A stretch of 8,783 nt of DNA from an uncultured Bacteroidota bacterium (GTDB lineage: Bacteria; Bacteroidota; Bacteroidia; Chitinophagales; Chitinophagaceae), in assembly GCA_903913355.1 (NCBI GenBank), contig CAIWKU010000235.1, forward strand, positions 1 through 8,783. Direction: 5' to 3'. A program made the translations under genes and the position numbers. Under the pieces are notes generated by a model. That model saw nothing but the letters and a program-made list of their open reading frames with translations. It searched no databases and was not told where the DNA came from. Positions 1 to 6,544 of this stretch are shown here, in pieces. Every line of letters begins with the position of its first letter. The first letter of the stretch is position 1.

Positions 1-1
1 G

Positions 2-604
2 CGTGAATTAAAAGCGCGGGGTATTGTATTGAATACCCTTATCTGGCGAATTGGATTAAAGGATTGGTTATTTGCCAAAGAACTGGAAGAGTTAAAGCCT
101 ATTTTATTCCCCGGGCCCCCCCCACTACCACCTAGTATTCTTGAAAAAATATACCTGGAAAATCCACCGACAAAAAAACCGCAGGCCATAAAATTTGAGA
201 AGCAAAAAAAACCAAAATACGACGACCGATATCATAAAGAAAGAGAAGCAGCGATAACAGGAGTCTTTATGTTTTTGGTGCCAATTTTCTTTGTTCTTTT
301 TTATAAGTTACTAAACACCTATTCTTACGAGACATTTTTCTATTTCAAAGTACTTTGTTTTTCTGTAGCATTAATATTTCGCGCCATTGCTGTTTCCTGG
401 GGAGCGAGTATTGCCCGGCACCAAAACAGAGATAGCCATAAATGGGGATTTTTCTGTTTTCTATTTCCTGCTATTTGTTTGATGATATTAGGGCTTAGGA
501 AAAAACTATATGATTCCACAGAATGGAAAAAATATTTATACCAGGAGCAAATCCACCATAAACCCAAAAGGTCTTTTAGTATTCACCTCCTTCACCGACC
601 CTAA
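2..604 (+). CDS. Conserved hypothetical membrane protein, three hydrophobic segments, 5'-truncated by window edge
   Basis: I do not recognise a named family. The frame is open from base 2, with nine sense codons before the first possible start (TTG at 29). TTG is an uncommon start, so the gene probably begins left of the window; 200 residues are visible. Numbered from the first visible codon, a proline-rich stretch lies near 37-44, a charged linker near 56-81, and hydrophobic segments near 85-107, 113-137 and 149-165, followed by a basic tail. Residues 73-180 align almost without gaps to the protein encoded at 3822-4307. Shared positions include YD..Y.K..EAA.TGVF, ASIA..QNR..H.W, a KK pair, and W....LY. 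The two are therefore homologues, probably inner-membrane proteins of unknown role. A run of eight C at 116-123 lies in the coding sequence. An AT-rich hairpin follows the stop. Confidence 0.75.
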   Translation, partial: RELKARGIVLNTLIWRIGLKDWLFAKELEELKPILFPGPPPLPPSILEKIYLENPPTKKPQAIKFEKQKKPKYDDRYHKEREAAITGVFMFLVPIFFVLFYKLLNTYSYETFFYFKVLCFSVALIFRAIAVSWGASIARHQNRDSHKWGFFCFLFPAICLMILGLRKKLYDSTEWKKYLYQEQIHHKPKRSFSIHLLHRP

Positions 605-618
605 TCCTTGTTTTACCG

Positions 619-651
619 AACAGGAAAAAAACAATACGCTTTTCCTGTTTT
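619..651 (+). terminator. Possible intrinsic terminator after the first membrane-protein gene
   Basis: A perfect 10-bp inverted repeat, AACAGGAAAA (619-628) and TTTTCCTGTT (640-649), has an 11-base loop and runs into a short T stretch (648-651). It starts 15 bases after the stop codon. The stem is AT-rich and the T tract short, so termination may be inefficient. Confidence 0.5.
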
Positions 652-661
652 GTATCACCCT

Positions 662-689
662 CTTTTCTTTTAAAAAATAAAAAGAAAAG
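662..689. repeat. AT-rich inverted repeat in the spacer before the propeller gene
   Basis: CTTTTCTTTT (662-671) and AAAAGAAAAG (680-689) form a perfect 10-bp inverted repeat with an 8-base A-rich loop. It lies just after the hairpin at 619-651 and may act as a second, weak termination or mRNA-end structure. No promoter match is convincing in the rest of the spacer (690-815). Confidence 0.45.
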
Positions 690-815
690 GAGAAACGGTA
701 GTACTTACAAAAACATAATCAGTATTTTGGTCTTTCGTTTCACACGCTTTTAAATGGGTGACCCTTAACGATTCGCGTGAACGGAAAGAAATTTTAACCA
801 ACGCTAAAATCTGTT

Positions 816-3350
816 ATGAGAAATTCTATTGTTATTGTTTTACTGTTGCTGGTAATATCAGGATCGGCTCAAATAAAATCAACGCCCGCAGCAGAGCGAT
901 TAAAAAGTTTTGATCAGCGAAAAGAATTACTTCAAAAATCCCTTCTAAACAATACCGGGTTCCGGAATATTGGTCCCAGTGTAATGAGTGGAAGGGTAGT
1001 GGATATTGATGTAAACCCGGAAGACCCCACCGAATTCTATGTTGCGTATGCTTCGGGCGGTGTATGGTATACAACAAATAACGGGCAGAGTTTTGTTCCT
1101 GTATTTGATTCGCAGGATATTATTTCTATCGGAGATATTGCCGTAAACTGGAAAACCCGAACTATTTGGGTAGGTACCGGCGAAGTAAATAGCAGCAGAT
1201 CTTCTTATGCAGGTATCGGTGTATATAAATCTTCCGATAACGGGAAAAATTGGGAATACCTGGGATTGCCGGAAAGTCAGCATATAGGAAAAATAGAATT
1301 ACACCCTACTGATAATAATATAGCCTGGGTGGCAGTATTGGGACATTTGTATTCTTCAAACAAAGAAAGAGGGGTATATAAAACGACCGATGGCGGAAAA
1401 ACCTGGAAACAGACTTTGTATGTAGATGAAAATACCGGAGCGGTTGATCTGACCATCAATCCACAAAACCCGAATGAGCTATACGCTTCAATGTGGTATA
1501 GAACACGGAAGCCCTGGAATTTTGAAGAGAGTGGAAAAACCAGCGGCATCTATAAAAGCACCAACGGAGGAGATAGTTGGGAATTGGTTTCAAAAGAAGG
1601 AGCCGGATTTCCTGTAGGCGAAGGAGTGGGCAGGATTGGTTTGGCTGTTTCGCAACAAAACCCCAATACTGTATATGCGATTGTAGATAATAATTTTCAC
1701 CAATCGGATTCTGCGGTAGCCAAAAGAATTGATACAACTCGATTTACACTACGCGATTTCAAGGATCTTAACAAAGAACAGTTTCTGGCCTTAGATGATA
1801 AAAAATTATCTGCTTTTGTAAGCTCTAGAAGAAACGGGATACCGCAGAAATATACAGCAGCATCTATTAAAGAAGCGGTTGCCAGCGGAAAATTTCCACC
1901 TTCTGTAATCTGGGACTTTTTGTTTGATGCCAACACGGCCTTATTTGAAACACCGATTATCGGATGCGAATTATACAAAAGCGACGATGCAGGAAAAAGC
2001 TGGAAAAAAGTAAATACCAAGCCACTTAACCTGTACAGTACGTATGGCTATTATTTTGGAAAAGTATTCCTGAGTCCCGTGAATGATAATAAACTTGTGA
2101 TTACCGGTGTGGATGTAGAAATGAGTACAGATGGAGGAAAAACATTTAAATCTATTGAAGGAGAAACCACCCACTCTGACCACCATGTGGTTTGGATGGA
2201 TCCGAAAAAAGACAGTCACCTGATTATTGGAAACGACGGAGGATGCAATATTTCTTATGATAATGGCGAACATTGGTTTAAAGCGAATACACCGCCGGTT
2301 GGACAATTCTATAATATCACATACGATATGGCTAAGCCCTATAATGTATATGGCGGATTGCAGGATAATGGAACCTGGTTTGGGCCCAGCACTACGAAGG
2401 AGGGATATGGATGGTATGATTCAGGCGAGAACCCATATAAAAGATTAAACGGTGGCGATGGTATGCAGGTGCAGGTAGACACAAGGGATAATAAAACCGT
2501 GTATAGCGGATCACAGTTTGGTGCCTATTCGCGGCAAACCCTGGGTGGGGCAAGGGAAAGAGGCGCATCGGTTAGACCCACAACAGATTTAGGAGAAACA
2601 CAATTACGATTTAACTGGCAAAGTCCGATTTTATTGAGTAAGCATAACCAGGATGTATTTTATTTTGGCACCAATAAATTTCATCGCTCTTTAAACAGAG
2701 GAGATAGTATGGTTACCATGAGCCAGGACCTGACCACCAATCCCAAAGAAAAAGGGGATGTACCCTTTGGAACGCTGACAACGATTAGTGAAAGTCCATT
2801 ACATTTCGGACTGATCTATATAGGCACAGATGATGGTAATATTCAGGTATCAAAAGATGGCGGATATACCTGGGAGTTGATTAATAAAAAATTACCTAAA
2901 GGATTATATGTTAGTCGCGTAACGGCGAGTGCTTTTAAAGAAGGAAGGGTATATGTTTCATTGAATGGATATAGAAACGATAATTTCCTTCCCTATCTCT
3001 ATGTGAGTGAAGATTATGGAAATACATGGAAGCAGATAGGAAAAGATTTGCCCAATGAGCCGATCAATGTGGTGAAGGAAGATGTAACTAATGAGAATAT
3101 TTTATTTGTAGGAACTGACGGGGGCTTATATGTAAGTATTGATGGGGGTAATAGTTCAATGATGTGGAATAAAGGGTTGCCCTATAGCGTTCCTATTCAT
3201 GATATAGCACAACAACCCAGAGAGAATGAATTGATATTAGGAACACATGGCCGCAGTTTGTATATAGCCAAATTAGATGAAGTACAAAAGCTGGCAAAAA
3301 ATCCGGAGTATCGAGCGAAAAGAGAAGAAGAAATCAATAAAAAGAATTAA
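816..3350 (+). CDS. Exported Sortilin/VPS10-type Asp-box beta-propeller protein (often labelled glycosyl hydrolase)
   Basis: The 844-residue protein begins with a signal peptide (hydrophobic core about 5-17, probable cleavage after the AQ at 18-19), so it is exported. The rest is built of BNR/Asp-box repeats of the form S/T-x-D/N-x-G-x-S/T-W/F. I see them near residues 86, 139, 190, 248, 389, 437, 480, 679 and 731, plus a degenerate copy near 774. This indicates one or two beta-propellers as in the Sortilin/VPS10 family. Conserved family stretches include IGPSVMSGRV (52-61), SGGVW (80-84), HSDHHVVWMDP (453-463), GNDGG (472-476) and GTHGRSLYI (809-817). A mostly helical insert sits at about 300-375. 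The family is often annotated as sialidase or glycosyl hydrolase, but Asp-boxes are structural and do not prove an enzyme activity. There is no recognisable type IX secretion C-terminal domain; the chain ends in a charged, probably helical tail. The gene stands alone with its own terminator. Confidence 0.9.
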   Translation: MRNSIVIVLLLLVISGSAQIKSTPAAERLKSFDQRKELLQKSLLNNTGFRNIGPSVMSGRVVDIDVNPEDPTEFYVAYASGGVWYTTNNGQSFVPVFDSQDIISIGDIAVNWKTRTIWVGTGEVNSSRSSYAGIGVYKSSDNGKNWEYLGLPESQHIGKIELHPTDNNIAWVAVLGHLYSSNKERGVYKTTDGGKTWKQTLYVDENTGAVDLTINPQNPNELYASMWYRTRKPWNFEESGKTSGIYKSTNGGDSWELVSKEGAGFPVGEGVGRIGLAVSQQNPNTVYAIVDNNFHQSDSAVAKRIDTTRFTLRDFKDLNKEQFLALDDKKLSAFVSSRRNGIPQKYTAASIKEAVASGKFPPSVIWDFLFDANTALFETPIIGCELYKSDDAGKSWKKVNTKPLNLYSTYGYYFGKVFLSPVNDNKLVITGVDVEMSTDGGKTFKSIEGETTHSDHHVVWMDPKKDSHLIIGNDGGCNISYDNGEHWFKANTPPVGQFYNITYDMAKPYNVYGGLQDNGTWFGPSTTKEGYGWYDSGENPYKRLNGGDGMQVQVDTRDNKTVYSGSQFGAYSRQTLGGARERGASVRPTTDLGETQLRFNWQSPILLSKHNQDVFYFGTNKFHRSLNRGDSMVTMSQDLTTNPKEKGDVPFGTLTTISESPLHFGLIYIGTDDGNIQVSKDGGYTWELINKKLPKGLYVSRVTASAFKEGRVYVSLNGYRNDNFLPYLYVSEDYGNTWKQIGKDLPNEPINVVKEDVTNENILFVGTDGGLYVSIDGGNSSMMWNKGLPYSVPIHDIAQQPRENELILGTHGRSLYIAKLDEVQKLAKNPEYRAKREEEINKKN

Positions 3351-3369
3351 AGAAAGCAAAGAGAAAAAG

Positions 3370-3402
3370 AAGGCGCAATGTTTGTAAGCATTGCGCCTTT
3401 TT
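3370..3402 (+). terminator. Strong intrinsic terminator after the propeller gene
   Basis: A perfect 11-bp stem, AAGGCGCAATG (3370-3380) with CATTGCGCCTT (3389-3399), has an 8-base loop and a T run to 3402. It begins 19 bases past the stop codon. Confidence 0.9.
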
Positions 3403-3517
3403 ATTTGAATAAATCGGTTATAAGCAAACAGGAATAGATATTTTGTAGAGGAATGGATAGAAACAGGTAAAGGGTTTTTATAGGTTTTTGGTAGAGAGAA
3501 AAAAACGAAAAAGAAGG

Positions 3518-3560
3518 CCCTGTAAGACTACACCATACTGAATTGTAGTGTAGAAAAGGG
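3518..3560 (+). repeat. Composite hairpin built on CTACAC/GTGTAG
   Basis: CTACAC (3528-3533) pairs with GTGTAG (3548-3553). After a 2-base bulge, TAC (3536-3538) pairs with GTA (3545-3547). An outer stem CCCT (3518-3521) with AGGG (3557-3560) can close it. No T run follows, so it is not a typical terminator. Confidence 0.45.
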
Positions 3561-3584
3561 GTGAGATAGTAAAAGCACGCGGGG

Positions 3585-3600
3585 CCGGAAAACCGGAAAA
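3585..3600. repeat. Tandem duplication of an 8-mer, CCGGAAAA x2
   Basis: Two perfect head-to-tail copies of CCGGAAAA occupy 3585-3592 and 3593-3600. They lie among the ACTACA-type repeats of the same spacer. The role is unknown. Confidence 0.6.
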
Positions 3601-3618
3601 AGACAGAAAATCCCGGGC

Positions 3619-3692
3619 ACTACAAGCAAAATGTAGGTGGACAACTACAAGAAGTTTTCTGTAGTCTACGATTTCTGGTCAAGCAGTCTACG
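3619..3692. repeat. Cluster of ACTACA/TGTAGT inverted repeats and paired AGTCTACG boxes
   Basis: ACTACA occurs at 3619-3624 and 3644-3649. TGTAG occurs at 3632-3636 and 3660-3664. The copies at 3644 and 3660 form a bulged hairpin, ACTACA-a-GAA / TTC-TGTAGT, with a 3-base loop. AGTCTACG follows at 3663-3670 and 3685-3692, 22 bases apart, which is about two helical turns and would suit two protein dimers bound on one DNA face. This lies about 70-140 bp upstream of the promoter candidate for the gene at 3822. Confidence 0.45.
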
Positions 3693-3758
3693 TTTTTTTC
3701 AGGTATCAAGTACAAGAAATAGGATGGTTTTACTAATAGAAACCGGGTAGGATTGTTC

Positions 3759-3766
3759 CATCTTTG
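3759..3766 (+). promoter_or_regulatory. Candidate -7 promoter element for the gene at 3822
   Basis: CATCTTTG matches the Bacteroidota -7 consensus TAnnTTTG except for its first base. It lies 55 bp before the ATG, giving a predicted leader of roughly 50 bases. I see no good TTG at the expected -33 spacing, so this is only a candidate. Confidence 0.3.
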
Positions 3767-3821
3767 TTATGTCAAAGCGAAAGAACCAGAACACGAAGAA
3801 AATCCTTAAAAACCGTATCCT

Positions 3822-4307
3822 ATGAAACCTTTATTCACTCTTACCGCAATCAGACACACAGGCAAAGTTCCTGTTATTCCAAAAGCCGAAAAAAGGGCAC
3901 AAGCTGTACAATATGACAGCAAATACGCTAAAAACCAGGAAGCAGCCGTTACCGGCGTTTTTGTATTAGCCACCCCAATTCTTTTTGTGATTTTTTCAAT
4001 ACTCAACTATGTTAGGTATGAAGGATATACTGAGTTTATTCAGGTTTTATTAGTGGGCGGATTGGTAACACGTATTGGCGCCAGCGTTTGGGTTGCCAGT
4101 ATTGCAAAAGAACAAAATAGAAACGCACATAGCTGGGCTTTAAAAGCTTTATTGTTACCAGGTGCTACACTGATCGCTATCGGACAAACCAAAAAAATTG
4201 TGGATCCTAATGCATGGAGACAATGTTTATATAGCCCAAACACAACAATTACACAAATGCCTGCAAGGACTACTACAAAAGAGCAAGCCTATCAAATGGC
4301 TTCTTAA
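3822..4307 (+). CDS. Conserved hypothetical membrane protein, homologue of the gene at 2-604
   Basis: The function is not recognised. The 161-residue protein has a short basic N-terminus, a charged stretch at about 21-40, and hydrophobic segments near 43-64, 72-95 and 106-121, then a polar tail. It matches the protein at 2-604 through YD..Y.K..EAA.TGVF (31-47), a shared Arg at 84, ASIA..QNR..H.W (92-105), KK (124-125), and W....LY (132-137), with only a one-residue gap. Hydrophobicity suggests three membrane passes. ATG at 3822 fits because the homology begins well downstream and no better upstream start is seen. The N-terminus is shorter than that of the homologue and lacks its proline-rich part. 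The gene is monocistronic: a long spacer precedes it and a terminator follows. Confidence 0.8.
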   Translation: MKPLFTLTAIRHTGKVPVIPKAEKRAQAVQYDSKYAKNQEAAVTGVFVLATPILFVIFSILNYVRYEGYTEFIQVLLVGGLVTRIGASVWVASIAKEQNRNAHSWALKALLLPGATLIAIGQTKKIVDPNAWRQCLYSPNTTITQMPARTTTKEQAYQMAS

Positions 4308-4357
4308 GCGGAAAACATCTTTGGATTTGGTATAGAGTTTTTAAAGGTTACGTATAG

Positions 4358-4383
4358 AACCCCGGTCAATTTCCGGGGTTTTT
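4358..4383 (+). terminator. Intrinsic terminator after the second membrane-protein gene
   Basis: AACCCCGG (4358-4365) pairs perfectly with CCGGGGTT (4373-4380) around a 7-base loop, and five T follow from 4379. It lies between convergent genes. The opposite strand lacks a good T run, so it mainly serves the plus-strand gene, although the stem could also block transcription from the START gene. Confidence 0.85.
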
Positions 4384-4405
4384 ATATGTATTGGGTATAG
4401 GATAC

Positions 4406-5050
4406 TTATTCGGTAATAAAAGGAAGTTTTGCCTCGCTATACTGTTTTCTCTGAACCAGGGATCTAAGGTTTTTGAAACTTTGAAAAAGCCCCTTGGTTG
4501 AAAACAGGTTCACCATCCAGGGAGGAATATTGCCGTCTGGATCTACCCGAAGCACATAGCTTACCCGCAGGAGATTTTTATCAATAGGCGTAATTGTCCA
4601 GCGGCCAACAGATTCGTTGATTCGCACGATTCCCCGCTTTTCGGGAACCAAGCCTTGAACATTCTCTGCTTGAATGATAATGACATGGGTTTTTGGGTCC
4701 TGGTTAATGGTGAGGTGTGCCACAAAATCACGATTGGTGGCCGGCCAGGGAAAATTCACTTCAGAATAATAATACAATTCGGCCTGGGATACCCGTTTTA
4801 CCAGGCTGCTGGATTTTGTGCTGTATACCCAGTTTTGTAAATGATCCACATCCATGATTATGGAAGCCAATTGTTTGAGTGTAGCCGGAATGATCGACTC
4901 GGCTTTGATGGATTTTATGCGGTCCCCGTCAATATGGGAAGTAAAGGTTTTAATGCTATCGCGGTCGTTTCTTAGCTTCCAATCGTCCTGCCCATAACAG
5001 GCCCCCAGCCACAAAAAACCGAAACAAAGCAGAAATATAGGTCTAAGCAT
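4406..5050 (-). CDS. Exported START-domain (StAR-related lipid transfer-like) protein
   Basis: The 214-residue protein begins with a signal peptide (core about 5-17). Two fates are possible: lipid attachment at Cys18 in the lipobox-like LGAC (15-18), or signal peptidase I cleavage after GQ (20-21). The START fold is suggested by an N-terminal WKL..D.DSIK.F region (24-36). It is followed by IPA.LKQLASIIMDVDHLQNW (54-74), LYYYSEVNFPWPATNRDFV (92-110), a GRWTITP strand (149-155), a VDPDG.IPPWMVN loop (169-181) and a C-terminal helix (185-201). START domains bind hydrophobic ligands such as lipids in a deep cavity; the ligand here is unknown. Length is about that of a single START domain plus signal peptide. 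It is a lone gene, convergent with 3822-4307 and divergent from recA. A nine-G tract sits 22 bases upstream of its start codon. Confidence 0.87.
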   Translation of the reverse strand: MLRPIFLLCFGFLWLGACYGQDDWKLRNDRDSIKTFTSHIDGDRIKSIKAESIIPATLKQLASIIMDVDHLQNWVYSTKSSSLVKRVSQAELYYYSEVNFPWPATNRDFVAHLTINQDPKTHVIIIQAENVQGLVPEKRGIVRINESVGRWTITPIDKNLLRVSYVLRVDPDGNIPPWMVNLFSTKGLFQSFKNLRSLVQRKQYSEAKLPFITE

Positions 5051-5071
5051 ATAGGTTTTTGAAATAAAAAA

Positions 5072-5080
5072 GGGGGGGGG
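5072..5080. repeat. Nine-base G homopolymer (C9 on the START-gene coding strand)
   Basis: Nine G follow six A directly, in the leader or promoter region of the minus-strand START gene, 22 bases before its ATG. Such tracts can change length by slippage; a CCCCC at 5103-5107 could pair with it. Confidence 0.7.
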
Positions 5081-5184
5081 TTAACCAGCCTACCGTTTAA
5101 AAGCCCCCATAAATAGGGTATTAATACTAGTGGTAGACGGACGGGGACTGAATATATTTGATTCCGGTAGAGAAAAACAGGAAA

Positions 5185-5222
5185 CTAAATCCGTTAGCCA
5201 AAAAAATACTAAAAAAATTAGT
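5185..5222. promoter_or_regulatory. Twin CTAA-N5-TTAG inverted repeats upstream of recA
   Basis: Two identical half-site arrangements are present: CTAA(5185-5188)-N5-TTAG(5194-5197) and ACTAA(5208-5212)-N5-TTAGT(5218-5222). Their starts are 24 bp apart. They lie in the divergent spacer between the START gene and recA, 64-101 bases before the recA ATG. They may be operator sites for a damage-response or other regulator, but no match to a known LexA box is claimed. Confidence 0.35.
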
Positions 5223-5258
5223 GTGTATAATAAAAAAGGACTACTTTTATGTCTCCAT

Positions 5259-5266
5259 TAATTTTG
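5259..5266 (+). promoter_or_regulatory. Candidate -7 promoter element of recA
   Basis: TAATTTTG fits the Bacteroidota -7 consensus TAnnTTTG exactly. Transcription would start about 5273, leaving a leader of roughly a dozen bases before the ATG at 5286. No clear TTG is found at the usual -33 distance, which may indicate a factor-dependent promoter or a chance match. Confidence 0.35.
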
Positions 5267-5285
5267 ACCCTAAATTCTAAACACA

Positions 5286-6296
5286 ATGAGTAACGCAGAC
5301 AAACTGAAAGCACTAAAGCTGACGATAGACAAGATAGATAAGGACTACGGTAAGGGTAGTGTAATGATGATGAACGAAAAAAGCCAGGACCCAATGGAAG
5401 TTATTTCCACAGGATCTATTGGTTTGGATACAGCGCTAGGCGTAGGCGGATTACCGAAAGGAAGGATTATTGAAATATACGGACCAGAATCTTCTGGTAA
5501 AACAACCATCGCCATTCATGTAATTGCAGAAGCGCAGAAAAAAGGCGGTATGTGTGCAATCATTGATGCGGAACATGCATTTGATAGTTCTTATGCGCAG
5601 AAACTGGGTGTGGATGTAGATAACCTGCTGATATCACAACCCGATTATGGTGAACAGGCTTTGGAAATTGCCGACAGACTGATTTTATCCGGAGCATTGG
5701 ATGTGGTGGTAATTGATTCGGTTGCAGCCCTGGTTCCTAAAAGCGAACTGGAAGGTGAAATGGGAGATAGTAAAATGGGTCTTCATGCGCGCTTGATGAG
5801 TCAGGCTTTGCGTAAGCTCACAGCAACCATTAATAAAACCAATACAGTATGTATTTTCATTAACCAGTTGCGCGAAAAAATTGGTGTGATGTTTGGAAAT
5901 CCTGAAACTACAACAGGCGGAAACGCATTGAAATTTTATGCTTCCGTTCGTTTGGATATTCGTAGAATGACACAGATAAAAGATGGTGATGCGGCAGTTG
6001 GTAATCATGTAAAAGTGAAAGTGGTAAAAAACAAAGTAGCGCCCCCATTCCGTGCAGCAGAGTTTGATATCATTTTTGGAGAAGGAATCAGCAAACTGGG
6101 AGAAATCATAGATATTGGAGTAGAACTGGGTATTGTTCAGAAAAGCGGCTCCTGGTTTAGTTATGAAAGCAATAAACTGGGACAAGGCCGGGATTCTGTA
6201 AAATCGCTCCTGCACGATAACCCCGAACTGGCCAACGAAATTGAGGCCAAAATCCGGGCAAAAGTTAGCGAAGTAAAAGCTGCCGCTGAGGCATAA
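5286..6296 (+). CDS. recA: Recombinase RecA
   Basis: RecA is the ATP-dependent recombinase that coats single-stranded DNA, drives strand exchange and, in many bacteria, stimulates LexA self-cleavage. The 336-residue sequence is complete. The key residues keep E. coli numbering: Walker A GPESSGKT (66-73), catalytic Glu96 in DAEHA, Walker B VVVIDS (140-145), loop L1 EGEMGDSKMG (156-165), Gln194 in FINQLREKIG, and loop L2 up to TTTGG (208-212). The signature KSGSWFSY is at 286-293. The C-terminus ends soon after residue 330 and lacks the strongly acidic tail of E. coli RecA (352 residues), so tail-mediated autoregulation is probably reduced. ATG at 5286 gives the standard N-terminus. The gene is monocistronic with its own terminator. 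Confidence 0.98.
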   Translation: MSNADKLKALKLTIDKIDKDYGKGSVMMMNEKSQDPMEVISTGSIGLDTALGVGGLPKGRIIEIYGPESSGKTTIAIHVIAEAQKKGGMCAIIDAEHAFDSSYAQKLGVDVDNLLISQPDYGEQALEIADRLILSGALDVVVIDSVAALVPKSELEGEMGDSKMGLHARLMSQALRKLTATINKTNTVCIFINQLREKIGVMFGNPETTTGGNALKFYASVRLDIRRMTQIKDGDAAVGNHVKVKVVKNKVAPPFRAAEFDIIFGEGISKLGEIIDIGVELGIVQKSGSWFSYESNKLGQGRDSVKSLLHDNPELANEIEAKIRAKVSEVKAAAEA

Positions 6297-6329
6297 AATA
6301 GGTTTTTTAGGATGGGTTAGTTAGTAAGA

Positions 6330-6358
6330 CCGCCTCTGGATGCAGGGGCGGCTTTTTT
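6330..6358 (+). terminator. Intrinsic terminator of recA
   Basis: CCGCCTCTG (6330-6338) pairs with CAGGGGCGG (6343-6351), including one G-U pair, around a GATG loop. The stem is followed by C and six T (6353-6358). It begins 34 bases after the recA stop. Confidence 0.92.
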
Positions 6359-6463
6359 ATGCAATAGGGATTCTTAAAACAATAAAATAAGATAAAAAGC
6401 AATTATAAATAGAAAAAAACTAAATAAAAACCACTAAATCAATGCAAAATGGGAATTTGTATT

Positions 6464-6480
6464 ATTGCAAAAAATGCAAT
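6464..6480. repeat. Inverted repeat ATTGCA-N5-TGCAAT
   Basis: A perfect 6-bp palindrome with an all-A spacer of five bases, four bases before the larger inverted repeat at 6485. It could be a transcription-factor site or form a minor hairpin. Confidence 0.45.
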
Positions 6481-6484
6481 TAAA

Positions 6485-6506
6485 GCATATATGAACCCAT
6501 ATATGC
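6485..6506. repeat. Perfect 9-bp inverted repeat GCATATATG-N4-CATATATGC
   Basis: The arms at 6485-6493 and 6498-6506 match exactly with an AACC spacer. A run of five T at 6515-6519 follows after eight bases, which is too far for a standard terminator. An operator upstream of mgsA or a weak attenuator are the main alternatives. Confidence 0.5.
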
Positions 6507-6544
6507 GTAACCCCTTTTTATTTTAAATGCTTGCAAACGAGATC

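Larger units (their letters stand above)
3403..3821. other. Long non-coding spacer rich in short repeats
   Basis: No credible coding sequence is seen in this stretch. It holds GTAGAG words near 3445 and 3491, a composite hairpin at 3518-3560, a tandem 8-mer at 3585-3600, and repeated ACTACA/TGTAGT words up to 3665. The 8-mer AGTCTACG occurs twice, and a possible promoter lies near 3760. The spacer is much longer than a simple promoter needs, so a small RNA or a multi-site control region upstream of the gene at 3822 is possible but not shown. Confidence 0.5.

Noticed and set aside
743..751. Promoter-like TATTTTGG ahead of the propeller gene
   Set aside because: The spacing inside the element does not fit TAnnTTTG well and there is no -33 partner; a similar weak match at 7670 ahead of the amidase was dismissed for the same reason.
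3403..3821. CRISPR array or mobile-element end
   Set aside because: The repeats are only 6-8 bases, unevenly spaced and in both orientations; no transposase, long terminal inverted repeats or target duplication are present.
4655..4840. Small plus-strand frame inside the START gene
   Set aside because: It overlaps the conserved core of the minus-strand START protein and has no start context or homology of its own.
5685..6215. Long open frame antisense to recA
   Set aside because: It lies wholly within the conserved recA coding sequence and its translation is Cys/Phe/His-rich with no domain pattern, as expected for a shadow frame.
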